Source: Gemmobacter nectariphilus (GTDB lineage: Bacteria; Pseudomonadota; Alphaproteobacteria; Rhodobacterales; Rhodobacteraceae). From it: a DNA stretch of 64,000 nt. The stretch covers positions 89,565 to 153,564 of the forward strand of contig DYMU01000007.1 of assembly GCA_020721445.1 (NCBI GenBank), given 5' to 3'. The translations under genes were made by a program, and so were the position numbers. The notes beneath the pieces were generated by a model, which saw only the letters and a list, made by a program, of their open reading frames with translations, was not told where the DNA came from and did no database searches. This document shows positions 24,706 to 34,129 of this stretch, piece after piece. Each line of letters begins with the position of its first letter. The stretch's first letter is position 1.

Positions 24706-25806
24706 TCAATTGACCACGAATTCGGCATGCAGCGCCCCGGCGGCCTTGATGCTTTTCAGGATGTCGATCATGTCGTTGGGGGCCACGCCAAGCGCATTCA
24801 GGCCCGCAACCAGTTCAGACAGCGATGTGCCGCCGGTGATCTCGGCCAATCCGGTGCCCGGTGCCTTGTTGATGTTGGCATTGGTGCGCGGCACCACCAC
24901 CGTCTCGCCTTGGGCGAACGGGTTGGGTTGCACCACCATTGGGGCCTCTTCGATGCGCAGCGTCAGGTTGCCCTGTGCGACCGCCACCTTGCTGATCCGC
25001 ACATCCTCGCCGATCACGATGGTGCCGGACCGCTGATCGACCACGACCCGCGCCTTGGTCTGTGGCGAGATCGTCAGGTTTTCGACCCGGCCCACAACAT
25101 GGGCGGGTGATCGCATCCCGGCCGCCGCGATATCCAGCTCGACTGTTCCGGCATCCAGCATCAGCGCCACGCGCCGGCCAAACTCCTGGTTCAACACCGC
25201 TTCAATCCGGGCGGCTGTGGTAAAATCCGGGCTGCGCAGGGCCAGCCGCACCGATTGCAGGGTGGTGAAATCAAACTCCACCTCACGCTCGACCCGTGCA
25301 CCGGACGGGATGACGCCGGCGGTGGGCACGCCTTGCACCACGCGCGCGGCCTCACCCTCGGCCACGATGCCCCCGGCAATGATGGTGCCCTGGGCCACGG
25401 CGTAAATCTGGCCGTCGGCGCCGTTCATCGGCGTCATCACCAGCGTGCCGCCCAGCAGGCTTTTGGCGTCGCCAATGGCCGATACGGTCACATCAATCCG
25501 CCCGCCGGCACGGGAAAACGGCGGCAGGCTGGCGGTGACGAAAACGGCGGCCACGTTCTTGGGGCGATACGCCTCGCCCGCCACGTTGACGCCCAGCCGC
25601 TCCAGCAGGTTCGACATGATTTCTTCGGTAAAGGGCGCATTGCGGATGCCATCGCCGGTGCCGTTCAGGCCGACAACTAGGCCATAGCCCACCAGATCGT
25701 TGCCCCGGACACCGTCAAACTCGACCAGATCCTTGAGGCGGATTTCATCGGCCTGCGCCGCGAAGGCGCAAACCAGCACGACAAAGACGCACCATAGCCA
25801 CCTCAT
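24706..25806 (-). CDS. flgI: Flagellar P-ring protein FlgI
   Basis: A 366-residue periplasmic protein, the usual FlgI length, with a Sec signal (RWLWCVFVVLVCAFAAQA). The mature start DEIRLKDLVEFDGVRGNDLV and GYGLVVGLNGTGDG are the FlgI hallmark, and AVFVTASLPPFSRAGGRIDV is also conserved. FlgI builds the P-ring bushing around the flagellar rod in the peptidoglycan layer. ATG 25806 overlaps the flgL stop as TGATG. It is the last gene of this flagellar run; flgH and flgA are not in the window. Confidence 0.96.
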   Translation of the reverse strand: MRWLWCVFVVLVCAFAAQADEIRLKDLVEFDGVRGNDLVGYGLVVGLNGTGDGIRNAPFTEEIMSNLLERLGVNVAGEAYRPKNVAAVFVTASLPPFSRAGGRIDVTVSAIGDAKSLLGGTLVMTPMNGADGQIYAVAQGTIIAGGIVAEGEAARVVQGVPTAGVIPSGARVEREVEFDFTTLQSVRLALRSPDFTTAARIEAVLNQEFGRRVALMLDAGTVELDIAAAGMRSPAHVVGRVENLTISPQTKARVVVDQRSGTIVIGEDVRISKVAVAQGNLTLRIEEAPMVVQPNPFAQGETVVVPRTNANINKAPGTGLAEITGGTSLSELVAGLNALGVAPNDMIDILKSIKAAGALHAEFVVN

Positions 25807-26807
25807 CACAAGAAATCCGTCAACGACAGACGAGACAGCCGGGCCGTGACCGCATAGACGGTTTCAAGGTTGGTCTGAACCGCCTCCAGTTCGGTCGCCA
25901 GACGGTAGGGGTCGCCTTGCAGCAATTCGGCCTGTGCCAGTTCAAACGACAGCACCTCGGCCGAGTGGCGGGACTGGACCGCCTCGATCCGGCCTTCTGT
26001 CATGCCTATTTGCGCGGCAAGCTGTGTCAGGTCGTCCTGTCCGGCAATCAGCTGCCGGGCGGCCAGCTGCGCGAAATCCTGCACGGCGGAAGCGGGCAGC
26101 CCAAGGGCCGGATCGTTCATCAAGGCGGCGGCGGTCAGACCCTTCAGGGCAGACCGGAACGCCGCATCGTTTGCCGTGGGGCCAAGTCCGACCTTTTCCG
26201 TGGCCGAAACCGCCAGATCCGCCAGATCCGCGCCGCCTTGATAGGCCAGTGCGGTAAAGCCTGCCGGATCATCAAACCAATCCGAAATCCGGGCCATGGC
26301 CTCTTCGGCGGTCAGGGCCCCGGTGATCTGACCGCGCAAAGCCGACAGGATCGTGTCGGTATCGCGGACAGCGGCACCATCTGCCGTGACGCCGGCCAGC
26401 AGCGTGCGGCCGGCCAGTGATGTGTTCAGGCCGGCAAGAACCCCGTCAAGCCGGGTGCGGGCTTCGGTCACCGCAAGGTCAATCTGGTCCGGCGATCCCG
26501 CCTGCGACGCCAGCAGCAAAGGTGACACCAGCGCCTGCGTGTTTTCAGCAACATGGGCCACGATGGTCTGCACGGCACCGGTGTGAAACGCCGCTTCCTG
26601 CGCCGCACCCAGATAGCCCTTTGCAAGATTGTGGGACCGCGCCAAACCCGACAGCAGGCTGAAATCGCCCGACACCGCTGCGCCAACATCACTGACCCGG
26701 CCAGATGCCAGTTCCTGCGTGATCCGCCCCGAGTCAGCCTTCAGCCGCGCCATCTGGGACTTGAGCAAAAACGATTGCGCCAGATCGCCGAATGAAACCA
26801 TGGTCAT
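25806..26807 (-). CDS. flgL: Flagellar hook-associated protein 3 (FlgL)
   Basis: A 333-residue flagellin-like protein. The N-terminal coiled-coil region begins MTMVSFGDLAQSFLLKSQMA and the C-terminal helical region runs to the end (LATELEAVQTNLETVYAVTA). FlgL forms the second hook-filament junction ring, above FlgK. Its position between flgK (ATGA overlap) and flgI supports the call over flagellin itself. Sequence between the termini is poorly conserved, as expected for HAP3. Confidence 0.88.
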   Translation of the reverse strand: MTMVSFGDLAQSFLLKSQMARLKADSGRITQELASGRVSDVGAAVSGDFSLLSGLARSHNLAKGYLGAAQEAAFHTGAVQTIVAHVAENTQALVSPLLLASQAGSPDQIDLAVTEARTRLDGVLAGLNTSLAGRTLLAGVTADGAAVRDTDTILSALRGQITGALTAEEAMARISDWFDDPAGFTALAYQGGADLADLAVSATEKVGLGPTANDAAFRSALKGLTAAALMNDPALGLPASAVQDFAQLAARQLIAGQDDLTQLAAQIGMTEGRIEAVQSRHSAEVLSFELAQAELLQGDPYRLATELEAVQTNLETVYAVTARLSRLSLTDFL

Positions 26808-28267
26808 CGTGATATCCCCAACAGAATGTCAATCATGTTGCCTGCGGTCTGAATGACCTTGGCATTGGCGGCATAGGCCTGTTCGATCAAAAGCAGGTTC
26901 TGCATTTCCTGATCGGTATCGACCCCGTCGCGCATCAGTTCTGCCTTCAGGCCTTCGGTGCGGGCGGCAGCAAAGCCAAGTTCAGCTTCGGCGGACAGAC
27001 GGTGACCGGACACCGACGACGCAATCTGGGTCGCAATATCAGACAGGCTGTGCGCGCCGGGCGAAAAGCTGCCCGAGGCTGGCACGATTTTGCCCGTCAG
27101 CGCGCCGCCAAGGGCCGCAAGACCGGCGGATTGCCCCGACGGCCCTGCCGTGACGGCACCCAGCCCATCGCGCAGATGCCACAGGGCGCCACCGGCCTCG
27201 GGCAGCACCAGCGCATTGATGCTGACCCGCCCGGCAAGCCCGACCTCGTCTGCGGGGTCAAGCGGGGTGCCGTGATCGGTAAACAGGCCCACATCGCCGG
27301 GTGACAGGGTCGGGTCAACGGCGGGCGCGGCAAACCGCTCGATCAGGTTGCGCGCGAAAGCATCGACCTGCGCCTGCGCCGCCGGTGCCAGCGTATCGCG
27401 TAGATCAAACAGCGCTGCGAGCCGACCTTCGCCAAGGCGGCCCCCCTCTGGCCCGGTGCTGACCGGCCGGCCATCGACCGTCAGGCCAGACAGCGCGCCC
27501 GAAGTCAGCGTCATGTCGGCGGTCAAGGTGCCGGTGGCGCTGAAGTCAAGTTTCGCCGGACGCCCATCCAGCATGATCGTTCCGCCGGTCGAGACCAGAG
27601 CGATCTGGTCATGATCGCGGGCCAGTTCCCGCACCGGAATGATCGAGGCAACCTGATCCACCAGCTTTTGGCGTTGATCCATCAGGGCAGATGTCTCGCG
27701 GCCTGTGGAAGCGTAGGTTCTGATCCGCAGGTTCAGGTCGGAAATCCCGGCAAGGGCCTGGTTCACCGTGGTCACATCGGCGGCAATCTGGGTGTCTGCC
27801 GTCTTTCGCGCCGTCTGGATCTGTGTGGTCAGATCCGACAAGCCGGTTGTCAGGCCGCGGGCGGCATCAACGACCGATGCAAGACGTGCCTCGGATTCGG
27901 GGCGGGCGGTGGCCTCGACCAGGCTGCGTTCCAGGGCGGTGATGCGACCGGACAGCGAATTTGCCTGATCAGGCGCCCCGATTGTTTGTTCCAACCGCGC
28001 CAGAAAACCGGCCGTAGGTTCACGATAGCCCTGGGCTGCCGAGGCAAGCCGAAGGTCGCGCAGCAAGACCTGATCCATCGCGCGCGCAACACCGTCGATG
28101 CTGACGCCGCTGCCGGTCTGCCCCAGCACGCGCGCCGAAAGCTGCACCTCGCGCCGACCATAGCCTTCGGTCAGCGCGTTCGAGATGTTTGAGGCGGTGA
28201 CCTCGGCCATTCTTGATGACGCGGCAAGGCCCGTCATGGCGCTGGACAACGCGGATGAAATGCTCAT
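26804..28267 (-). CDS. flgK: Flagellar hook-associated protein 1 (FlgK)
   Basis: A 487-residue protein. The N-terminus MSISSALSSAMTGLAASSRM followed by ASNISNALTEGYGRREVQL is the flagellar rod/hook signature; the C-terminus (DQEMQNLLLIEQAYAANAKV) carries the matching axial-protein helix. FlgK forms the first junction zone between hook and filament and is exported by the flagellar type III system. It follows flgE by 15 bases on the same strand and is coupled to flgL. Confidence 0.94.
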   Translation of the reverse strand: MSISSALSSAMTGLAASSRMAEVTASNISNALTEGYGRREVQLSARVLGQTGSGVSIDGVARAMDQVLLRDLRLASAAQGYREPTAGFLARLEQTIGAPDQANSLSGRITALERSLVEATARPESEARLASVVDAARGLTTGLSDLTTQIQTARKTADTQIAADVTTVNQALAGISDLNLRIRTYASTGRETSALMDQRQKLVDQVASIIPVRELARDHDQIALVSTGGTIMLDGRPAKLDFSATGTLTADMTLTSGALSGLTVDGRPVSTGPEGGRLGEGRLAALFDLRDTLAPAAQAQVDAFARNLIERFAAPAVDPTLSPGDVGLFTDHGTPLDPADEVGLAGRVSINALVLPEAGGALWHLRDGLGAVTAGPSGQSAGLAALGGALTGKIVPASGSFSPGAHSLSDIATQIASSVSGHRLSAEAELGFAAARTEGLKAELMRDGVDTDQEMQNLLLIEQAYAANAKVIQTAGNMIDILLGISR

Positions 28268-28282
28268 CTGTCAGGCCCTTCC

Positions 28283-29593
28283 TCAGCGTTTGATGTTGGT
28301 GGTTTCCTGCAGCATCTCATCGACGGTCTGGATGACCTTTGCGTTCGATGAATAGGCCCGCTGCGTGGTGATCAGCGCGGTCAACTCTGCCGCGACATCG
28401 GTGGCCGACCCCTCGCGGGCATAGCCGACCACACTGCCCGTCGGCCCTTCTCCGGCGTTCCACAAAAAGAACGAACCGGATTCGGGCGAGACCTGGAAGG
28501 TCTGGTTGTTCAATGGCGTCAGACCATTGACACTGGGCACGTCAACCAAGGGAATCTGATAAATCCGGCGGATGAACCCGGTGTCATAGCTGGCAAGGAT
28601 GTAGCCGTTTTCATCCACCTCGACCGCTGTCAGGTTGCCCACTGGCGAGCCGTCCTTGGTGATGGCGGTCGGGGCGAAACTGTCAGAAAGCTGGGTCAGC
28701 CCGTTCGGATCGCCCGCGCGCCCTATGGTGACAGTGATAGGCCCGCCCGCCACGGTCAGCGCCAGCGTGCCGGCCGCGGCGTCATAGGCGCCGCCAGACA
28801 GGGTGGTGACCGAAGAAAGGGTGCCGCCCGATCCGCGTGCGTCATCAAAGGTCAGCTCATATTCACCGACCACGGCGCCATCCAACCCGCTGTCCCGGAT
28901 GACCATGGTCCAGCTGTTGGACGACCCGGTTGCCGGAATGACCGGCGTGAACGTGATATCCAGCGTTTCCGATGTGCCAAGATTGCCGAAATATTCCACC
29001 GACAGTGGCAAGGTATCGCCCGCCGAGCCGGCCTCGGTTTCGGTGGCGGGCAGGTTGACGCCAAGCGACATCTTTGTGGTGGGGTCGCCCGCCGTCTGGT
29101 TGGAGTTGATCACCACGGGTTCCAGGGCCGACATCGAGTCGCGGGGATAGGTTGGTACTGTTCCATCGGCGTTGGCAGGCCAGCCCAGAAGAACCAGCCC
29201 CGAGTCGGTGCGCAGGACGCCCGTAGCATCGGTGCGAAAGGCCCCCGTGGTGGTCATCATCATGGGCTGTTCGCCGATACCGCTGTCTGTCATGCGGACC
29301 GACGGTACCACGGGCAGCATGCCGCGCCCTGAGACGGCCAGGTCAAGCGCGTTGGACGTGCCGACGATCGCCCCGCGATCCTCGATCATGCGTTGGGTCG
29401 ATGCCCTGACCCCACCTGCGGAATAGGTTCCCGCCCCGCGGGCACTGGTAATGACCATGCTTTCAAATTCGGTCGACGCCCGTTTGTAGCCAAAGGTCGA
29501 AGAGTTTGCGATGTTGTCCGAGATGGTGGCAAGCCGGGTCGCATTCGCGTTCAGGCCAGCCACACCCGCGTTCAGCGAGGAAGAGATCGTCAT
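28283..29593 (-). CDS. flgE: Flagellar hook protein FlgE
   Basis: A 436-residue axial protein beginning MTISSSLNAGVAGLNANATR with SDNIANSSTFGYKR, the classic ANxxTxGYK hook/rod motif. The C-terminal SSNAKVIQTVDEMLQETTNI is the paired helix. The central region is variable, as usual for hook proteins. ATG 29593 was chosen over TTG 29596; AAAGGCGG is the ribosome-binding site. A CtrA-like element lies in the 96-base gap to motB, so flgE-flgK-flgL-flgI may have its own promoter. Confidence 0.93.
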   Translation of the reverse strand: MTISSSLNAGVAGLNANATRLATISDNIANSSTFGYKRASTEFESMVITSARGAGTYSAGGVRASTQRMIEDRGAIVGTSNALDLAVSGRGMLPVVPSVRMTDSGIGEQPMMMTTTGAFRTDATGVLRTDSGLVLLGWPANADGTVPTYPRDSMSALEPVVINSNQTAGDPTTKMSLGVNLPATETEAGSAGDTLPLSVEYFGNLGTSETLDITFTPVIPATGSSNSWTMVIRDSGLDGAVVGEYELTFDDARGSGGTLSSVTTLSGGAYDAAAGTLALTVAGGPITVTIGRAGDPNGLTQLSDSFAPTAITKDGSPVGNLTAVEVDENGYILASYDTGFIRRIYQIPLVDVPSVNGLTPLNNQTFQVSPESGSFFLWNAGEGPTGSVVGYAREGSATDVAAELTALITTQRAYSSNAKVIQTVDEMLQETTNIKR

Positions 29594-29651
29594 CAATACC
29601 GCCTTTCTACAGGTCGATGCGCTATATGCCTCGCACCCTGCACCAAGGCGA

Positions 29652-29666
29652 TTAACAGCCCGCTAA
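29652..29666 (-). promoter_or_regulatory. CtrA-like box upstream of flgE
   Basis: The minus strand reads TTAG-CGGGCTG-TTAA, one mismatch from the CtrA consensus TTAA-N7-TTAA. It lies about 60 bases before the flgE start in the motB-flgE gap. CtrA controls flagellar genes in Rhodobacteraceae, so this is a reasonable candidate. Confidence 0.4.
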
Positions 29667-29689
29667 TGCGTTCAATTTGACGGATCGGG

Positions 29690-30529
29690 TTATCGGTTGC
29701 TGCGCAGCAAGACCACCTCAAGCCGGTTGTTGCGCAGGACCGACGGATCAGGCGTCAGCGGCTTGCGGTCGGCAAAGCCGGTGACGCGGGCAAAGCGGTT
29801 GTCCGCCAAGCCATCACCTTCCAGCAACAGCCGCATCGCCAAGGCGCGGTCGGCAGACAGCGGCCAGACCGGGTTGGCCTTCAGCATCAGCGGATAGCTG
29901 CGCACGTAACCCCCGACAGCCAAAGGATTTTCGGTGGCGACCAGCACGTCGGCCAACACGGAAGACAACTCCTGCAGGGTTTTGGTCGGCGTCGCTGCGT
30001 CGGGCTCAAACAATGGCGCTTGCGGCAGATCGAACACCTCGATCACCAGCCCTTCATCGGTCACTTTTGTGACCACATGGCGCAACAGACGTTCCATCGT
30101 CATGCTTTCGCCGCTGCGCGCCAGCAGGGTCTTTTCGACCTGTGCCAGCTTTTCCTGTTCCTCGGCCTTGGCGGCGGTGTCGCCAGCCGCTTCGCCGTTG
30201 GCCTGCCGGTCATTGGTGGGTTTTTCGGCAGCGGCCCCGGTTCCATTCTGCGCCAGCGTCTTTTCGGACATCACCGAATCCCCGCCAAAAGCGCCGTCGC
30301 CGCCGCCCGAGATCCGGTTGATCGGGATTGTCGGACTGAAATAGTCCGCAATCCCCTTGCGTTGCTTTTCCGTCGTCGCGTTCAACAGCCACATCAGCAT
30401 GAAGAAGGCCATCATGGCCGTCACGAAATCGGCATAGGCAACCTTCCACGCACCCCCGTGGTGGCCACCTGCGATGACGACTTTCTTCCGCTTGATGATG
30501 ACTGGCGCGGCATTTGATTGCCCGGCCAT
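29690..30529 (-). CDS. motB: Flagellar motor stator protein MotB
   Basis: A 279-residue protein. The single transmembrane helix is at about residues 25-45 in WKVAYADFVTAMMAFFMLMW with the essential proton-binding Asp (YADF). The plug and linker follow (FSPTIPINRISGGG). A C-terminal OmpA-like peptidoglycan-binding domain ends the protein (FARVTGFADRKPLTP, RNNRLEVVL). ATG 30529 gives MAGQSNAAPVIIKRKK. No motA is beside it: the upstream gene on this strand is an aldo/keto reductase. The partner must be elsewhere. Confidence 0.93.
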   Translation of the reverse strand: MAGQSNAAPVIIKRKKVVIAGGHHGGAWKVAYADFVTAMMAFFMLMWLLNATTEKQRKGIADYFSPTIPINRISGGGDGAFGGDSVMSEKTLAQNGTGAAAEKPTNDRQANGEAAGDTAAKAEEQEKLAQVEKTLLARSGESMTMERLLRHVVTKVTDEGLVIEVFDLPQAPLFEPDAATPTKTLQELSSVLADVLVATENPLAVGGYVRSYPLMLKANPVWPLSADRALAMRLLLEGDGLADNRFARVTGFADRKPLTPDPSVLRNNRLEVVLLRSNR

Positions 30530-30618
30530 CACACACCCATGTTTCACACCCGTCTACCGGTCTACAGCAGGTCGGTGAACGGGCGCTTAAAGGATGGGGT
30601 TTTAGGCAGTTTGCGGGC

Positions 30619-31647
30619 CTATTCCGCCGAAGACCGCGCCCACAGGTTGATGTCTTCTTCCGCCGAAACCCGGTCGATTTCCGCCAACTCGTGTGCTGTG
30701 AACGCAAGGTTGCCAATGGCCCCCGCGCAATCCACCACCTGTTCGGGCCTTGACGCGCCGATCAGCGCAGTGGTGATCTTGCCGTCGCGCAGCACCCAGG
30801 CAATCGCCATCTGCGCCAGCGTCTGACCGCGCGCCTGCGCGATCGCGTCCAGCGCGCGCACGCTTTCGATGGCGCGCGGCGTGATCGTGGCGGGGTTCAG
30901 GCTTTTGCCCTGTGCGGCCCGGCTGCCCTGGGGGATGCCGCCAAGGTATTTCGTGGTCAGGATCCCTTGTGCCAGCGGCGTAAAGGCAATCGACCCGATG
31001 CCCAGATCTTCCAGCGTTTCGCGCAATCCGTCCTTTTCCACCCAACGGTTGAGGATGTTATAGCTGGGCTGATGGATCACGCAGGGCGTGCCAAGGTCTT
31101 TCAGGATCGCCGCCGCCTGCCGGGTCTTGGCGCTGGAATAGCTGGAAATGCCGACATAAAGCGCCCGGCCTGACCGCACGATATGGTCCAGCGCGCCCAT
31201 GGTTTCTTCCAGCGGCGTGTCGGGGTCGAAGCGGTGCGAATAAAAGATATCCACGTAATCCAGCCCCATCCGCTTCAGGCTTTGGTCACAGGACGCGATC
31301 AGGTATTTGCGGCTGCCCCATTCCCCGTAAGGCCCCTGCCACATGTTGTAGCCGGCTTTCGAGCTGATGATCAGCTCATCCCGGTGGTGCGCGAAATCGG
31401 TGCGCAAGATCCCGCCAAACGCCTCTTCGGCGGAACCGGGGGGCGGGCCATAGTTGTTGGCAAGGTCGAAATGGGTAATCCCGTGGTCAAAGGCCGTGCG
31501 GCAGATCTCGCGCTTTACCTGATGCGCCGTGTCATGACCAAAGTTGTGCCACAGGCCAAGGCTGATCGCCGGAAGCTTCAACCCCGATGCGCCGCAGCGG
31601 CGATAGGTCATGCGGGAATAGCGGACGGGATGGGGGACATAGGTCAT
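30619..31647 (-). CDS. Aldo/keto reductase, YghZ (L-glyceraldehyde 3-phosphate reductase)-like
   Basis: A 342-residue TIM-barrel oxidoreductase. Family motifs are RRCGASGLKLPAISLGLWHN, FDLANNYGPPPGSAEEAFG with the catalytic Asp/Tyr region, SKAGYNMWQGPYGEWGSRKY and YSHRFDPDTPLEETM. These are the hallmarks of the YghZ/Kv-beta-like clade that reduces short aldehydes, including L-glyceraldehyde 3-phosphate and methylglyoxal. ATG 31647 is preceded by AGGAG. It stands alone, between motB and the divergent BrkB-family gene. Confidence 0.92.
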   Translation of the reverse strand: MTYVPHPVRYSRMTYRRCGASGLKLPAISLGLWHNFGHDTAHQVKREICRTAFDHGITHFDLANNYGPPPGSAEEAFGGILRTDFAHHRDELIISSKAGYNMWQGPYGEWGSRKYLIASCDQSLKRMGLDYVDIFYSHRFDPDTPLEETMGALDHIVRSGRALYVGISSYSSAKTRQAAAILKDLGTPCVIHQPSYNILNRWVEKDGLRETLEDLGIGSIAFTPLAQGILTTKYLGGIPQGSRAAQGKSLNPATITPRAIESVRALDAIAQARGQTLAQMAIAWVLRDGKITTALIGASRPEQVVDCAGAIGNLAFTAHELAEIDRVSAEEDINLWARSSAE

Positions 31648-31734
31648 GGGAACGGCTCCTGTTTGCGCTATCTTTTCAGCAGTAAAACCCCTGCGCAAGT
31701 TGCGCATGCCAGAATAACACGCTTAGGTGGGCTG

Positions 31735-32634
31735 ATGTTGCAGCGGCTTTTTGCATTCAGGGATTTTCTCTGGTCGGTCTGGTGCCGGGTCGGGGATGGT
31801 CATTTCGGGCTGATCGCTGCCGGGGTGGCATTCTACGCGATGTTCGCGGTCTTTCCCGGCCTTGCCGCCAGCATTGCGATCTGGGGCCTGGTGGCCGATC
31901 CGGCGGTGATTGCCGATTATCTTGCGGTGGCCGAGCGTTTCTTGCCCGCCGACGCGGCAAGGCTGGTCCACGATCAGGTGACGGGCCTTCTGACCACCCC
32001 CCGCGCGACCCTTGGATGGGCAACCCTCGTCTCGCTGATGATTGCGCTTTACTCCGCGCGGGCAGGGGTTTCCGCCCTGATCACAGGTCTGGATGTGGTT
32101 CACCGGGCCACGCCGCGCAACTGGCTTTGGGGCTGGGCGGTCGACATCCTGATGACGCTTGCGCTGATCTTTGCCAGTCTGTTCGGCCTTGGCACGATCG
32201 TGCTGGTGCCCTTCGTGCTTGGTTTTGTCGATCTGGGTCCGGCGGAACAAATGGTGCTGCTGGTCCTGCCGTGGCTTGCCATGTTTCTGCTGGTGCTGAG
32301 TTGCCTGTCGATCATCTATCATTTCGGCCCCAACCTGCCCCAGGCCGCGGGGCGGCCTTGGGTCAGCGTTGGCGTCGTGGTGGCCGCGGTGACATGGTCG
32401 GCGGTCAGCTTCGCGTTTTCGGCTTATCTGGCCAACTTTGACAGTTACAACCGGATCTACGGGTCGATCGGCGCGGTGGTGGCGCTGCTGATGTGGCTGT
32501 ATCTGGGTGTCTGGGCGGTGCTGCTGGGCGGCGCGGTCAATGCCGAGCTGACAACCCCACGCGTCAACGCCCGAACCGGCACCCGAACTGGCACCCCTGT
32601 CAACGATCAACCACAACGGTCTGATTTGCCGTAA
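31735..32634 (+). CDS. YihY/BrkB family inner-membrane protein
   Basis: A 299-residue protein with about six transmembrane helices. The YihY/BrkB pattern is clear: FGLIAAGVAFYAMFAVFPGL near the N-terminus, LYSARAGVSALITGLDVVHR, and YNRIYGSIGAVVALLMWLYL near the end. Early claims that the family is an RNase have not held; it is now regarded as a membrane transport-type family of uncertain substrate. ATG 31735 follows AGGTGG. Its last 35 bases overlap the convergent CRTAC1 gene. Confidence 0.9.
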   Translation: MLQRLFAFRDFLWSVWCRVGDGHFGLIAAGVAFYAMFAVFPGLAASIAIWGLVADPAVIADYLAVAERFLPADAARLVHDQVTGLLTTPRATLGWATLVSLMIALYSARAGVSALITGLDVVHRATPRNWLWGWAVDILMTLALIFASLFGLGTIVLVPFVLGFVDLGPAEQMVLLVLPWLAMFLLVLSCLSIIYHFGPNLPQAAGRPWVSVGVVVAAVTWSAVSFAFSAYLANFDSYNRIYGSIGAVVALLMWLYLGVWAVLLGGAVNAELTTPRVNARTGTRTGTPVNDQPQRSDLP

Positions 32635-34129
32635 CCTCTTGCCAACCCGAGATGTGGCCATCGGGCCAGATGACCCTGACCTGCGCCTTGTCCGCCGCTC
32701 CAAGCCCGAAATGCTGTGGCCCCCAGATGCCGCTGGCATGGCCGCCGCCCACTGTCACCTCGTGCCTTTGCCGGCGGTCGCCGCTTTGCACCTCGACAAA
32801 GGCCCCGATCGCGGTCGGGTTCGGCCCCGGCTGTGACAAGGCCAGCCTGACCCAGTTTCCCACCGGCCCGGCATTGCGCCAGACCTGCGCCGGGGCATTG
32901 CGGTTCACCACCACAAGGTCAAGCGCGCCATCGGCGTTCAGATCGACCACCGCCGCCCCGCGCGACGGCTGCATCGACGCCGTGCCCGCCTTGTCCGCCA
33001 CTTCGACAAACACACCGTCCGGCCCTTGCAGCAACAGGTTGTTCGGGTCGGCCAAGGCAAAATCGGGCATGTCCCAGACATTGCCCTTTGCCACGAACAG
33101 ATCGGCCCGCGTGTCGTTGTTCACATCGGCAAATTGGGCGTGCCAACCGGTAGACGGGCGCGGATCGTCGCCCACGAATGGCCGATGCGCCGTAACCCCC
33201 CGCGCCCATGCCACATCGCTGTAATCGGGCGTGGTTCCAGGCGCAGGTGCGACAAGGGTTTGCAACTTGTGGTCGGCCATGCTGGTCAGGTAAAATTCGG
33301 GGTATCCGTCGGCGTTCAGATCGGTGCTGGCGATCCCCATGCCCCAGATGCGCAACCGCTTCCAACCCTCGGCCTCGGTGTAAAGCCGCGGCGCATCCCC
33401 GGTTGGCAGGTGCCACATCTGCTCTTGTCCGCCCTTGTAATACTCACGGTCATTCGACACCCGCAGCGATTTGCGCCCCGACGCATTCCAGTCGGTAAAC
33501 AGCAGCGACAGGGTGCAATAACTGGGCGTCAACGGGACCCTCGTGCCATAGCCGCGACCCGCGGGGCGGTGCAGGTGGTTGTCGGTGCAATTGCCCCAGG
33601 GAAACGCTTCTTGTGTGCGGTCGATATAGGTGCCGATGGCCAGTGTCGGAAACTCCTGCCCCGTTTCCCATGTTGCCGCAAAGGCGGTGGACCAGGCATC
33701 GCCACCGTCAAACCCCCACGCTTCATTCGCCCGCTGAAACCGGCAATCGCCCAGACCGCGCATCAGCACGTCTTCACCCACGCGCAACAGCGCAAGGTCG
33801 GTGATGCCGTCACTGTCAACGTCCAGCGGATAGGCCCCGGTGACGCCGGTCAGTTCCAGCCCGCTGGTCTGCACGGTCAGCGTCAAGGCCCCGCCCGTGG
33901 GGCTGTCATTGCGCCAAAATCCCGCCGGGGCAGCGCCCCCCGCCATGAACACCTCGGGCCGGTCATCGCCGGTGCAGTCAAACACCGCAACGCCGCCGCC
34001 CACCATATATTCCCAGTCGCCGCTATAGCTGTGCGTCAGCCCGGCGCTGGCCGTTTCCTCGACAAAGCGTGGCACCTCTTGCGCCACGGCGGGCAGGGCC
34101 AGCAAGCAAAGACCAAACGCGCGGATCAT
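32600..34129 (-). CDS. CRTAC1 family (ASPIC/UnbV, FG-GAP repeat) secreted protein
   Basis: A 509-residue protein with a signal peptide (MIRAFGLCLLALPAVAQ). Several FG-GAP/VCBS beta-propeller repeats follow, each with a calcium-loop DxDxDGxxD-like stretch, for example DVDSDGITDLALLRVG, STDLNADGYPEFYLTS, DVNNDTRADLFVAKG and DLNADGALDLVVVN. The C-terminal ASPIC/UnbV domain starts at IGAFVEVQSGDRRQ. CRTAC1-like proteins are extracellular and of poorly defined role. Its start overlaps the stop of the haloperoxidase-like gene as ATGA, so the two are translated together and likely act in the same exported process. Confidence 0.9.
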   Translation of the reverse strand: MIRAFGLCLLALPAVAQEVPRFVEETASAGLTHSYSGDWEYMVGGGVAVFDCTGDDRPEVFMAGGAAPAGFWRNDSPTGGALTLTVQTSGLELTGVTGAYPLDVDSDGITDLALLRVGEDVLMRGLGDCRFQRANEAWGFDGGDAWSTAFAATWETGQEFPTLAIGTYIDRTQEAFPWGNCTDNHLHRPAGRGYGTRVPLTPSYCTLSLLFTDWNASGRKSLRVSNDREYYKGGQEQMWHLPTGDAPRLYTEAEGWKRLRIWGMGIASTDLNADGYPEFYLTSMADHKLQTLVAPAPGTTPDYSDVAWARGVTAHRPFVGDDPRPSTGWHAQFADVNNDTRADLFVAKGNVWDMPDFALADPNNLLLQGPDGVFVEVADKAGTASMQPSRGAAVVDLNADGALDLVVVNRNAPAQVWRNAGPVGNWVRLALSQPGPNPTAIGAFVEVQSGDRRQRHEVTVGGGHASGIWGPQHFGLGAADKAQVRVIWPDGHISGWQEVTANQTVVVDR

